A program made the position numbers and the translations under genes. 64,000 bases of DNA from assembly GCF_019669925.1 (NCBI RefSeq), contig NZ_AP019779.1, forward strand, positions 124,001 through 188,000. Direction: 5' to 3'. Shown here piece by piece: positions 1-8,697 of the stretch; the first letter of the stretch is position 1, and each line of letters opens with the position of its first letter. Below the pieces are notes generated by a model. That model saw only the letters and a program-made list of their open reading frames with translations. It was not told where the DNA came from and did no database searches. The DNA is from Methanobrevibacter arboriphilus. GTDB lineage: Archaea; Methanobacteriota; Methanobacteria; Methanobacteriales; Methanobacteriaceae.

Positions 1-120
1 TATCGTTCTATTAATGTTTTCAAGGATTATGATATCTTAAATTTCAAAAATTTTAATTTTAGATTATTTTTAATAGTAATTATATTAATAAATATAGTTA
101 TATTTAATAATTTATACTAA
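1..120 (+). CDS. C-terminal end of a membrane protein cut by the window edge (partial)
   Basis: Frame 1 is open from the first base to a TAA at 118-120 and encodes 39 residues. They are a polar stretch followed by a hydrophobic segment of about 20 residues (FRLFLIVIILINIVIF), so this looks like the last transmembrane helix and short tail of a protein whose gene lies to the left. Nothing identifies the family. The open frame could also be chance, because short AT-rich frames are common here. Confidence 0.4.
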   Translation, partial: YRSINVFKDYDILNFKNFNFRLFLIVIILINIVIFNNLY

Positions 121-321
121 TTTATAACAACATAATAACATTTAAAATTACTACTTCGTAGTATTATTAATAGTAAAACTTATAATATAGTTATTAAATA
201 TATTTTTGTTAAGTTTTAGTTATTTAAAACTATATAAAATTATTTGTGAATCATATTTGATTTAATCTAAAAAACTATCTTTTTAGACGGGATTCATATT
301 TTTTTATCAGGGGGAGATTTT
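121..321. other. Intergenic leader of the PP-loop gene
   Basis: AT-rich spacer. A near-perfect hairpin, CTAAAAAA-CTAT-CTTTTTAG, lies around 267-286, just before the strong GGGGGAG ribosome binding site at about 310. No further gene is visible. Confidence 0.4.
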
Positions 322-1557
322 ATGAATTTTTTTAGATATTATTTTGATAAAGCATTTAACAGAAAAATCATTGCAATTGATAAGCCCATCTTTAAAAATA
401 ATGGCTTTTTTTATAATATTTCCACAACTCATGATTTAGATAAATATTTTCTTAAAAAAGATAGCTTTATTGATCATATAAATGTGAAAGATGATTTATC
501 TTCAGTTCCTGAAGGAATATCAATAATACCTATTTTATCCAATGTTTTACCTGTTAGTTGGATTATGGATGCTACAATAGTCATAGATGAGTTAGACAAA
601 ACTTTTTTTGAATCAATTAAAACAATTAAAGAAAATTTTTCTTTAATGTTTCCTAAAATTGAATTTAAAGGTAGGTTAATTGTTAAAAAAATTGTTGATT
701 ATGATAGAATTTTCATGGAAGATAAATATATGTCATTTTTCAGTGGAGGAGTTGATTCAACATTCACTGTTATTAATAATATTGATAAAAAACCAGTTTT
801 AACTAGTATTTGGGGTTCTGATATGCCTATTGATGAAACTGAAGGTTGGAAAAATTTATCAGACATAATTAATCAATTTTCCAAGGAATTTGATTTAGAA
901 AAGGTTTTTATTAAATCTGATTTTAAGGAATTGTTGAATATTAAAAAACTTAATGGGGAAATTATAGCTATTAATGACAATTGGTGGCATGGTCTTCAGC
1001 ATGGAATAAGTATAATAAGTCATGGTGTTATTTATGCTTATAAAAATCAAATAGGAAATATATTAATAGCTTCATCACATTCTACAAGGGATTTAGAAGA
1101 GAGAGGTGTAGAAGTTATTCCTTGTGGATCTTCACCAATAATTGATAATTATTTTAAATTTTCTAATTGTAAAGTTATCCATGATGGATTTGATTTTACA
1201 AGACAAGAAAAAATTGGAAAAATACTAGACTATGTAAATGAAAATGATAAGAATGTTTATATAAAAGTTTGTTGGGAAAGCATTTCAGGAAAAAATTGTA
1301 GTAAGTGTGTTAAATGCTGTAAATCTATGTTAGGGGTTCTTGCTGAGAAACAAGATCCAAATTTATTTGGATTTGAGTTTGATGAAAGTATATTAGATGA
1401 GATTTATGAGAAAGTTACTAATTCTGAAGACTATGGGGTTTATTGGGATATAAATAAAGGAAATTATTGGAAACATATTTTTGAACGTTTTCAAGAAGAT
1501 CCTGAATATTGGAAAGAAAAAAAGAATTTAAAATGGATTTTTGATTTAAAATTGTAA
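322..1557 (+). CDS. PP-loop (adenine nucleotide alpha-hydrolase fold) ATPase, QueC-like
   Basis: 411 residues. A PP-loop motif, SGGVDST, sits near residues 142-148, the ATP-pyrophosphate-binding signature of enzymes that adenylate their substrate (QueC, asparagine synthetase, thiolation enzymes). Near residues 317-335 there is a cysteine cluster, C-x8-C-x2-C-x2-CC, resembling the zinc site at the C-terminus of 7-cyano-7-deazaguanine synthases. The N-terminal ~130 residues are not recognised. The start ATG follows GGGGGAG with good spacing. It stands alone, with a convergent DUF2115 gene downstream, so its substrate cannot be inferred from neighbours. The PP-loop assignment is firm; the QueC likeness is only a motif resemblance. 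Confidence 0.75.
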   Translation: MNFFRYYFDKAFNRKIIAIDKPIFKNNGFFYNISTTHDLDKYFLKKDSFIDHINVKDDLSSVPEGISIIPILSNVLPVSWIMDATIVIDELDKTFFESIKTIKENFSLMFPKIEFKGRLIVKKIVDYDRIFMEDKYMSFFSGGVDSTFTVINNIDKKPVLTSIWGSDMPIDETEGWKNLSDIINQFSKEFDLEKVFIKSDFKELLNIKKLNGEIIAINDNWWHGLQHGISIISHGVIYAYKNQIGNILIASSHSTRDLEERGVEVIPCGSSPIIDNYFKFSNCKVIHDGFDFTRQEKIGKILDYVNENDKNVYIKVCWESISGKNCSKCVKCCKSMLGVLAEKQDPNLFGFEFDESILDEIYEKVTNSEDYGVYWDINKGNYWKHIFERFQEDPEYWKEKKNLKWIFDLKL

Positions 1558-1667
1558 CATATAATAATTTTAAAAACATATATTTAAAAACATATATTTA
1601 AAATTATATTTAAAAATATATAATTTAAAAAGATATATAGTAATTTTAAATTATCAATATTCTTTAT

Positions 1668-2336
1668 TTATCCTTGTTTAGCTATACAAAATCTACAAAC
1701 TGCTTTTAAGTTCCCTACATTGTTATTTTTCACAGGACAATAATAAGTTCCATTTTCATATCTAACTTTAGTATGTCCTGGGAATATACTTCCTACATGA
1801 TGAATTGGTTCATCTAAAATAAAAGTTGTGTAAATACAGATTAGATAGTATATTAGTCTTTGAACTTTTGTTCCATTTTCTTTACTTTCTAGTTTAGTTT
1901 TTATTTTATCTTTTTCATTTTTTTCTACTTCATTCTCTAATTTAATTTCTTCATTATTCTCTAACTTATTTTCTACTTTATTTTCTACTTTATTTTTTAT
2001 TTTACTTTTTATTTTATTTTCTACTTTTCTTTGATCATCTTGTTTTTTAAAGTAATCAATAGCTTTTAAAAAGGTTTTTTTATTAATATTATCTTTATAA
2101 TCTTTATTGTCCTTTTTTATATCTTTTATTCGCATATAAAAGTTTTTTACATATATATCATCAAAATGACCTTTATACTCCTCTTGAACATATTTACATG
2201 ATTCTCTAAATTTAGATGTTGAATTCATAATATCAAAAACAGAAACGTTTTCAGCCCATTTTTTTAAAATTTTTAATATATCATTTTTAGATATTTCATC
2301 ATTAGTTTCTAATGATTTTAAATCTTCAAATAGCAT
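1668..2336 (-). CDS. DUF2115 (UPF0305) family protein
   Basis: 222 residues. The conserved C-terminal half has EPIHHVGSIFPG (about residues 175-187), YCPVK, and CRFC near residue 215, which is the signature of the methanogen family UPF0305/DUF2115. The four-cysteine arrangement suggests metal binding, but no function is known. Between about residues 105 and 158 lies a Lys/Glu/Asn-rich repeat (units like KVENK) that looks like a low-complexity insertion into the family fold. Start ATG follows GTGTGAAAAA on the minus strand. Convergent with the PP-loop gene. Confidence 0.8.
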   Translation of the reverse strand: MLFEDLKSLETNDEISKNDILKILKKWAENVSVFDIMNSTSKFRESCKYVQEEYKGHFDDIYVKNFYMRIKDIKKDNKDYKDNINKKTFLKAIDYFKKQDDQRKVENKIKSKIKNKVENKVENKLENNEEIKLENEVEKNEKDKIKTKLESKENGTKVQRLIYYLICIYTTFILDEPIHHVGSIFPGHTKVRYENGTYYCPVKNNNVGNLKAVCRFCIAKQG

Positions 2337-2700
2337 TTTTTCACACTTTTTATTAAATATTTCATTAAATATTTTCTTATCAATTATATCTTAATAAACT
2401 CATCGATTAACATCTAATTTCATTAATATTATTTTTATTATAATTAATATCAGCTTTCATAGTCGATATTCGTTTTTATTATCATTAATATCAACTTTTA
2501 TCATCAATATTTATTTTTATTATCATTTATTCATTTGTTATTATTAATATTAATTTTTAATATTTTTATGTAAATTTATACTGAAAACTTTATATCTAAT
2601 ACTATTTTAAATAATATTACATTAATTCAAAATATAAAAAATAAAAATGTTAATAAAAACAATTTATTTATAAAAGTATCATACTATATGAAGGGATAAT
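2337..2700. other. AT-rich spacer with imperfect direct repeats
   Basis: Divergent intergenic region. Several imperfect copies of TTTTATTATCATTAATATCA occur between about 2420 and 2560. GAAGGGATAAT just before 2701 is the ribosome binding site of the downstream gene. No gene is visible. Confidence 0.4.
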
Positions 2701-3120
2701 ATGGCTATTTTACTTACAAATATTAGTGAAAATATATTAAACGAAAATATTATAAAAGAAAGTTTTACTAAGCTAAAAAATAAAGATGAATTAATAAATG
2801 AGGAAATAACAGAGATATTTTATCTTAATGAAAAAATATCAGAACAAAATGGGATTTTTGATAATATAAAAGTAAATAAGTTTGAAATAGACATAAATAA
2901 AGATATGGATGAGGTTTATAATGATATAAATCAAATTATTGAAGATATTTTGGATAAAAAACAATTCATAGATGTGATAGTAGACACTAGTTTTCTTGCA
3001 TATTTAATATTAGAAGTACTAATAAAAAACTTTAAAATTACTGATGTTTTTATGTTAGAAAACAATAAATTAACAAAAGCCCATCCTTGTGGATGTGAAC
3101 CTGAATATAAGGGATATTAG
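2701..3120 (+). CDS. Hypothetical protein with C-terminal HPCGCEPEYKGY tail
   Basis: 139 residues, not recognised. Acidic and lysine-rich, with a hydrophobic stretch (VIVDTSFLAYLILEVLI) near residues 97-113 and a distinctive C-terminus HPCGCEPEYKGY whose two cysteines could bind metal. Start ATG has an AGGGATAAT ribosome binding site. Codon use resembles the neighbours, so it is a real gene. No domain can be named. Confidence 0.6.
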   Translation: MAILLTNISENILNENIIKESFTKLKNKDELINEEITEIFYLNEKISEQNGIFDNIKVNKFEIDINKDMDEVYNDINQIIEDILDKKQFIDVIVDTSFLAYLILEVLIKNFKITDVFMLENNKLTKAHPCGCEPEYKGY

Positions 3121-3274
3121 AATATTAAGATCACAGATTTAAATGTAAAATAAAAGATAGGTAAAATAATAGACTTTATAAATAATTTTTTAATTTTTTA
3201 TTAATCCTTTATCAATTTTTTATTTTTTTATTAACATTTTTATTAGAAATATTTATATATTGTTTGATATAAAT

Positions 3275-3295
3275 ATAATCAGTAATACTGATTAT
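3275..3295. promoter_or_regulatory. 21-bp perfect palindrome, probable MarR operator
   Basis: ATAATCAGTA-A-TACTGATTAT: ten-base arms around a single central A. It lies 33 bases before the MarR start and about 15 bases downstream of a TATA-like TTTATATAT (3252-3260), so it should overlap the transcription start. This is the arrangement expected for autoregulation by a dimeric MarR protein; the binding itself is inferred. Confidence 0.7.
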
Positions 3296-3328
3296 CATAA
3301 AATATGATTAATTTTTGGAGAGAAAATT

Positions 3329-3763
3329 TTGTGTTTAAATAACGATTATTTAGATGTGAATAATAGTTATGGGTATGTACTTGCAACTATTCTTCATAAA
3401 TTTGGAGAAAAGTTTGATGAAGCTTTAAAAGATTATTCTATAGTAACAAATCATTATCGTGTGCTTGTATCAATTTTTAACAATGAAAAAATCAATCAAA
3501 AAAAATTAGGAGAAATTTTAAAGATTGATAGAACTACTATGGTATATCTTATTGATCATCTTGAAGATGAAGGATATATAATAAGACAAAAAAATCAAGA
3601 AGATAGGCGATCTTTTCAATTAGTACTTACAAATAAAGGAAAATCTATAATAAATCCTATATGTAGAATTAGAGATGAGATACATGATCAATGTTTAAAA
3701 GAGTTGACTGAAAATGAAAAAAGAATACTTAGAGAAATCTGTAAAAAAATAGGAGATGATTAG
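3329..3763 (+). CDS. MarR family transcriptional regulator
   Basis: 144 residues with the winged-helix pattern of MarR proteins: LGEILKIDRTTMVYLIDHLE (about residues 60-80) is the recognition helix region, followed by the wing EDEGYIIRQKNQEDRRSF. The start is TTG at 3329, supported by GGAGAG at 3317-3322; the overlapping GTG at 3331 leads at once to a stop. A 21-bp palindrome precedes it. The downstream MATE transporter is in the same reading frame, separated only by this gene's TAG stop, which suggests that the regulator controls its own operon with the exporter and that the inducer is an exported compound. Confidence 0.85.
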   Translation: MCLNNDYLDVNNSYGYVLATILHKFGEKFDEALKDYSIVTNHYRVLVSIFNNEKINQKKLGEILKIDRTTMVYLIDHLEDEGYIIRQKNQEDRRSFQLVLTNKGKSIINPICRIRDEIHDQCLKELTENEKRILREICKKIGDD

Positions 3764-3817
3764 ATTACAACTAATAATAAAAATAGCACTAAAAATACTA
3801 ATGGGGTTTCGATTTTA

Positions 3818-5152
3818 TTGGGAGATCCAAAAAAAGCTGTTCTAAAGTTATCTATTCCTATGATTATTGCTATGATCATAAATTCTCTCTATGCATTTAT
3901 TGATGGAGTATGGGTAGCTGGACTAGGAGATGCATCATTAGCTGCAATAGGCTTTGTAAATCCATTATATCTAATAGTTTTTGGAGTTTCAAATGGAATT
4001 GGTGCAGGTGCTACAGCCGTAATCTCTAGGTATATAGGCTCAAAAAATAAAAAAGAAGCAGATAATGCAGCTTTACATGTAATTTTACTAACTATTATTA
4101 TTACAATCATATTTACAGCATTGATTCTAATTTTTCTCAAACCAATATTATTAACAATGGGTGCAGGACCTACTATAAATTTAGGAATGGAATATGGTAA
4201 TATTCTATTTTTAGGAACTATTTTCATAGTTTTTTCAGCTACAGCTTATGGAATATTAAGAGCTGAGGGAAATGTTATAAAAACAACTTATGCTATGTTA
4301 TTTGGAGCAATATTAAATATGTTTCTAGATCCAATTTTCATTTATTATCTTGATTTAGGTGTAGCTGGAGCAGCTATTGCAACAGTAATATCTATGGGAT
4401 TAGTTTCATTATTATTGTTGTATTGGTTTAAAGGAGATACATATATCAAATTTTCTCTAAAAGATTTTATATATAAGAGTAAACTTATAAAAGAGATTTT
4501 AAGTGTAGGATTACCTGCTGGTGTTGAATTTTTCCTTATAAGTGTTCTTGCAATAACATTAAATGCTATTTTGATGATTGTATCTGGTGTAGATGGTGTT
4601 GCTGTGTATACTGGAGGTTGGCGTTTTGTTGCAATAGTAATGGTGATTCCTATAGCTATTGGAACATCTGTAATAGCAATAACTGGTGCAAATCTCGGAG
4701 CAAAAAGATATGAGAATATAGATATAACTCATAGCTATGCAATAAAGTTTGGAACTTTAATTATTGTAATCTTATCAATAGCTATCTTCATTTTGGCTCC
4801 ATATATTAGTTATTTATTTGCATATACCCCAGGTTCTGAAAATTTATTAGGGCAAATGACAGATTTCTTAAGGATCACCTGTTTATTTTATTTATTTTTC
4901 CCATTAGGAGTTGTATCATCTTCAGTTTTCCAAGGATTAGGAAAAGGATTGAATTCTTTGATAATTGCATTTATAAGAGCATTAATTCTTCAAATAGTAT
5001 TTTCATATGTTTTTGCAATTGTTTTAAATTTAGGACAAACTGGTGTTTGGTATGGAATTGTACTTGGAAATGCAATTGGAGCAATAATAGCATATATATG
5101 GTCTAAAATTTATATAAGTAAACTTTCTAATGAAGATGAAAAATTTTGTTGA
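3818..5152 (+). CDS. MATE family efflux transporter
   Basis: 444 residues with about 12 hydrophobic segments, starting with the family's typical GDPKKAVLKLSIPMI. MATE proteins export drugs or metabolites by Na+ or H+ antiport. The listed TTG at 3818 is only the first conventional start. The frame is open back to the MarR stop, and the 18 codons upstream (ending TNGVSIL) look like the normal MATE N-terminus. An AGGAG at 3751-3755 would suit an ATT start at 3764, directly after the MarR TAG. Translation from 3764, or reinitiation after MarR, is therefore likely. Probably an operon with MarR. Confidence 0.9.
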   Translation: MGDPKKAVLKLSIPMIIAMIINSLYAFIDGVWVAGLGDASLAAIGFVNPLYLIVFGVSNGIGAGATAVISRYIGSKNKKEADNAALHVILLTIIITIIFTALILIFLKPILLTMGAGPTINLGMEYGNILFLGTIFIVFSATAYGILRAEGNVIKTTYAMLFGAILNMFLDPIFIYYLDLGVAGAAIATVISMGLVSLLLLYWFKGDTYIKFSLKDFIYKSKLIKEILSVGLPAGVEFFLISVLAITLNAILMIVSGVDGVAVYTGGWRFVAIVMVIPIAIGTSVIAITGANLGAKRYENIDITHSYAIKFGTLIIVILSIAIFILAPYISYLFAYTPGSENLLGQMTDFLRITCLFYLFFPLGVVSSSVFQGLGKGLNSLIIAFIRALILQIVFSYVFAIVLNLGQTGVWYGIVLGNAIGAIIAYIWSKIYISKLSNEDEKFC

Positions 5153-5235
5153 TTAATTTTTAATAAAACTAATAATTTTATAAAAAAGAAAAAATTATAA
5201 TAATTGAAATTTATAAATATATAATAGGTGTTTTT

Positions 5236-5670
5236 ATGAAAATATTTACTATGGGATCTTCAGGGAAAACAGCAGAAGAATTCTTTAATAATATCGATAA
5301 AAATAAAGTTGAACTTTTATTGGATGTTCGTTTACATAATCATTCTCAGTTATTAGGTTTTACTAAGGGGACTGATTTGGAATATTTCTTAGATAAATTA
5401 TCTTCTTGTGAATATGTACATGATGAAATGTTTTGTACAACAGAGGATGTCTTAAAGGAATACAGGAAAAAAACAATAGGTTGGAAAGAGTATAAAAAAC
5501 ATTATTTAGAATTAATGAAAAAAAGAGATATGGTTTCTTTGTTTAAAAAAGAACATGGTAATCACGATAATGTTTTGATTTTATGTAGTGAAAAAGAACC
5601 TGATACCTGCCATAGAATATTGTTAGCAGATAAATTAGCTGAAAAACCAGAAGATGTAACACATTTGTAG
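5236..5670 (+). CDS. DUF488 family protein
   Basis: 144 residues. The N-terminus MKIFTMGSSGKTAEEFF, LLLDVRLHN and the C-terminal ILLCSEKEPDTCHR-like segment (LILCSEKEPDTCHRILLAD) are the landmarks of DUF488. The conserved arginine of 'DVR' and the cysteine/histidine of 'CHR' resemble an active site, but the biochemical role of the family is unknown. Start ATG follows AGGTGTTTTT. Monocistronic by spacing. Confidence 0.8.
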   Translation: MKIFTMGSSGKTAEEFFNNIDKNKVELLLDVRLHNHSQLLGFTKGTDLEYFLDKLSSCEYVHDEMFCTTEDVLKEYRKKTIGWKEYKKHYLELMKKRDMVSLFKKEHGNHDNVLILCSEKEPDTCHRILLADKLAEKPEDVTHL

Positions 5671-6077
5671 ATTAGGTAATTTTATCATTATGTTTTTATA
5701 AATATACAATTATATTCTTTATAATTATATAAGTATATTCTTTATAATCATATAATTATATTTTTTATAATTATATTTTTATATTTTTTTATATTTTTTA
5801 TAATTTTTTATAATTTTTTTTAAACATCTTTTTATTGTTATTTTTTTTTATTTTGCTTTCTATATAATTTTTATTTTTATTTTTATCAGACTTTTATTCT
5901 ATTGTTTTTATATTTTAGTTTCAATATTTTAGAGTTTAAAGTTATAATATAGTTTAAAGTTATAATATATATTAAATAGATTTTTATGAGAATTAGAATT
6001 TTTATAATAATTAGATATATATTATATTAATTATATATTAATTTAAATGAGATATAAGCTATAAAATGGATGATAAA
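5671..6077. other. AT-rich spacer
   Basis: Long T-rich stretch (5700-5900), with repeated TATAATTATATTTTT-like units that could end transcription of the DUF488 gene, then AT-rich sequence with AGTTTAAAGTTATAATATA repeated near 5932-5968. No gene seen. Confidence 0.4.
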
Positions 6078-6863
6078 ATGGAAGTAAAGGCTGTATATTT
6101 TAGTCCAACAAGGACTAGTGAAAAAATAACTATGACAATAGCACGAAAAGTAGCAATGAAATTGAAAACATCTTTAAAAGATATAAATATTACTAAAAAT
6201 CATGATATAGGGAGGATTCCTGAATTTTCAAAAGAAGATATTCTTATTTTAGGTTTGCCTGTTTATTCTGGGAGAATTCCTGAAATAATAGAAGAATATG
6301 TTCATAATTTAAATGCTGATGGAACAAAGGCTATTGTAGTAGCTGTTTATGGAAACAGGGATTATGATGATGCATTACTTGAAATGAGAAACATATTAAA
6401 TGAAAATGGGTTTGAAGTAATCGCAGGTGGGGCATTTATTGGAGAACATTCATTTACAGATAAAGTAGCTACAGGCCGACCTGATGAAAAAGACTTAGAA
6501 GAAGCAAGGGCATTTGGAGATTCAATAGTAATGAAACTTGAAAATATTGGTGATAATCAAGTTGATAGTATTGATATTAAAGGTAATTATCCTTACAAAG
6601 AAAGGGGAGTGCTCCCCCATGTTACACCCTCTACTAATGATGATTGTACCGAATGTATGGATTGTGCAGAAGAATGTCCAACTGGTGCTATAAGTATGGA
6701 TAATCCAAGGGAAGCAGATCCAAAAAAATGTATTCTTTGTTGTGAATGTATAAAGATATGCCCTGAAGATGCAAAATTCAATGATAATGAAAAAATCATA
6801 GGGCTTGCTAAAATGTTAGAAGATAACTTTTCACAAAGGAGAGATCCAGAAATATTTATTTAA
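6078..6863 (+). CDS. EFR1-type flavodoxin plus two [4Fe-4S] ferredoxin domain protein
   Basis: 261 residues from the chosen start. The N-terminal ~160 residues form a flavodoxin-like domain (YFSPTRTSEKI binds the FMN phosphate; LGLPVYSGRIPE follows). The C-terminus has two clusters, CTECMDCAEECP and CILCCECIKICP, each a full C-x2-C-x2-C-x3-CP [4Fe-4S] motif. Such proteins transfer electrons between flavin and Fe-S carriers in anaerobes; partners are unknown. The ATG at 6078 is preferred over 6066 because GGATGATAAA lies directly before it, matching other ribosome sites in this window. Confidence 0.85.
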   Translation: MEVKAVYFSPTRTSEKITMTIARKVAMKLKTSLKDINITKNHDIGRIPEFSKEDILILGLPVYSGRIPEIIEEYVHNLNADGTKAIVVAVYGNRDYDDALLEMRNILNENGFEVIAGGAFIGEHSFTDKVATGRPDEKDLEEARAFGDSIVMKLENIGDNQVDSIDIKGNYPYKERGVLPHVTPSTNDDCTECMDCAEECPTGAISMDNPREADPKKCILCCECIKICPEDAKFNDNEKIIGLAKMLEDNFSQRRDPEIFI

Positions 6864-6893
6864 ATATTTTAAGTATTTTTAGCTATTTTTTAC

Positions 6894-7184
6894 CTATTTT
6901 TTATTTTTTTCTTCTTCTATGTATTTTTTTATCTTTTTTTCTTCCCATTCTTTTCCTAATAGTTTATTTTCAAATACAAAAATTCCTAAGAAGTGAAAGA
7001 TCAAACCTATTCCCCAGAAGATAAGTGGGAATAAAAACCACCATGTACCTGGAGTGAATATTAAATTTATTATAAACAAAAAAAAGTTTATTATAATATA
7101 TGTAACTAAATGAATATAAAATCCTTTTACATCATCCACTCTCTTTTTAGCTCTTTTGTAAGCTTTATCATCATAATTTTCCAT
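6894..7184 (-). CDS. 2TM domain protein
   Basis: 96 residues: a charged N-terminus (YDDKAYKRAKKRVDDVKGFYIHL), two transmembrane segments (about residues 26-46 and 49-72), then FENKLLGKEWEEKKIKKYIEEE. This is the layout of the 2TM domain family, small membrane proteins sometimes linked to sensor kinases. Start ATG follows GTGATATA. It converges on the flavodoxin-ferredoxin gene, with a T-rich 30-base gap that can serve as terminator for both. Confidence 0.8.
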   Translation of the reverse strand: MENYDDKAYKRAKKRVDDVKGFYIHLVTYIIINFFLFIINLIFTPGTWWFLFPLIFWGIGLIFHFLGIFVFENKLLGKEWEEKKIKKYIEEEKNKK

Positions 7185-7384
7185 TATATCACAATTTTTA
7201 AATCTATTATTATTGTTCTATTATTATTTTTATTATTAATATTACATATATTTTGTTTTATGGATAAATCTAATAAAAGCAGATTTTTATATTTAATAAT
7301 ATTTTTTTCTCTTTAATATTATTATATAAAAAAAGAATCAGATTTCTAGAAAAATATATAAGCATTGTAAATATATCTAATAAT

Positions 7385-7591
7385 ATGCCAAAAGAAACAG
7401 ATGAAGATAAAGCTTTTGAAGCAGCTTTAAATGGCAAAATGGGGTGGAAATGTTCATGTTCATTGGATATTGTAGATAAAAAGTCCACTTTAATCGAGCT
7501 AAGGTGTAAAAGTTGCGGTAAAACTTTTAAATCAAATGTGGAAAAAGATTTTTGTTTTGATTGTAATAAGAAAGCTAGAAGCAAAAAATAG
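7385..7591 (+). CDS. Small zinc-ribbon protein
   Basis: 68 residues with CSCS (about 23-26), CKSC (about 42-45) and CFDC (about 57-60) cysteine pairs and a basic tail (KKARSKK). This suggests one or two zinc-binding knuckles and possible nucleic-acid contact. The start ATG at 7385 has only weak upstream guidance (TCTAATAAT). No family name can be given. It is short, but the cysteine spacing and lysine-rich tail support a real gene. Confidence 0.65.
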   Translation: MPKETDEDKAFEAALNGKMGWKCSCSLDIVDKKSTLIELRCKSCGKTFKSNVEKDFCFDCNKKARSKK

Positions 7592-8030
7592 GATATAAAA
7601 AATTAGATAGTTAAATAATAAATGTAATAGTTACCATTTGATTTTTAATGGTTATTATCTGATTTTTATTAGTTATTAGTTGATTTTTTGGAAATCTTCA
7701 TTTAGAATTGTTTTTCACAACAATATTTATGTTTTTATTATTCAGGTTTTTATTTTTAATATATCTTTTTCTATGTTTTTTATTTTACAATTGATATTTT
7801 AATTAAAAACAAAAATTATTATTATATAAGTATATATAAGTATTTATAAATAAAAATTATTTTTAAAGAAACTAGAAAATTATTTAAATCAGGAAAAAGA
7901 AAATATAATCATCTCAAAAGAATTATTTAATAATTTATGTTTTATTAATGATTTATATATTAAAATACACTGTTTAAAGTATATTTATCCATATTAATAA
8001 GATTTTTTAAAAGCCCAAGGGGTTGTTTAT
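7592..8030. other. AT-rich spacer
   Basis: Contains three imperfect direct copies of TTGATTTTT-A-TGGTTATTA (about 7638-7690) and a long AT-rich leader. The sequence CCAAGGGG at 8015-8022 is the ribosome site of the next gene. No gene is seen. Confidence 0.4.
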
Positions 8031-8390
8031 TTGAAAGTTAGGTTAAGTCAAGAACATGCATTATCTAAAAGAGTAGGTTTTGTTCCAAAACATTTTAAAA
8101 ACACTTCAAGAGTTTATATTCAAGATGGGAAAAAGTTATATATTGATTATATTGAAGCTACTAATATTGGTAGAGGTAAGTTTAAGGATTTTTTAGAAGC
8201 TGTCCATAAGGAAGGTTTTAAAATTTATATTCCTCAAGCTCCAGTTTATTTGAAAAAAATCATTAGATCTTATCGCCTTCCTTTTGATATTTGGGTTGAT
8301 GAAGATGAAAAGTTATGTTTAGACAATTATGCTGTCATCCATCCTGATATGTTACTAATTAAACCTAGAGAAAACTATGATCTTTTATAA
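8031..8390 (+). CDS. Conserved hypothetical protein
   Basis: 119 residues, no recognised domain. A balanced composition with distinct segments (HALSKRVGFVPKHFKNTSR, RSYRLPFDIWVDEDEKLCLD) indicates a folded soluble protein of about 14 kDa. TTG start, supported by AAGGGG eight bases upstream. No partner is suggested by the neighbours, which are both more than 300 bases away. Confidence 0.6.
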   Translation: MKVRLSQEHALSKRVGFVPKHFKNTSRVYIQDGKKLYIDYIEATNIGRGKFKDFLEAVHKEGFKIYIPQAPVYLKKIIRSYRLPFDIWVDEDEKLCLDNYAVIHPDMLLIKPRENYDLL

Positions 8391-8697
8391 TTTTTTAAAA
8401 AGAGTTAATAATTATATACTTTGTTTTTAAAACTGTAGTTATTTATATAGCTACAATTATTTTTATATTACTTAAATTTATTTAATTTATAGAATTCAAG
8501 TTATAGAATTAAAAATTTATAAAATTAATAGTTATAGATTTAAAGAAAGGATTACTGATTATTTTAAAATTAAAATAATGGTTTTTATACTAAATATTAA
8601 AAAATTAAATATTAGTGACTAAAAATTAGAAGATTAAATATTAAAAATCAAATGGTATATATCAAAAATTAAATATTAAATTTTAGAAAATATTTTA
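8391..8697. other. AT-rich convergent spacer
   Basis: Lies between two convergent genes. It holds several AATTAAATATTA-type repeats (8590-8690) and an inverted pair, ACTGTAGTT/AGCTACAATTA, near 8433-8460 that may form a weak terminator hairpin. No gene seen. Confidence 0.35.

Noticed and set aside
3761-3763. Pyrrolysine reading of the marR TAG
   Set aside because: No pyl genes or PYLIS-like element seen, and this lineage is not known to use pyrrolysine; an alternative start for MATE is simpler.
7270-7584. Minus-strand 104-codon frame opposite the small zinc-ribbon gene
   Set aside because: It is the complement of a cysteine-knuckle gene with good codon use; no ribosome site or domain in the antisense frame.
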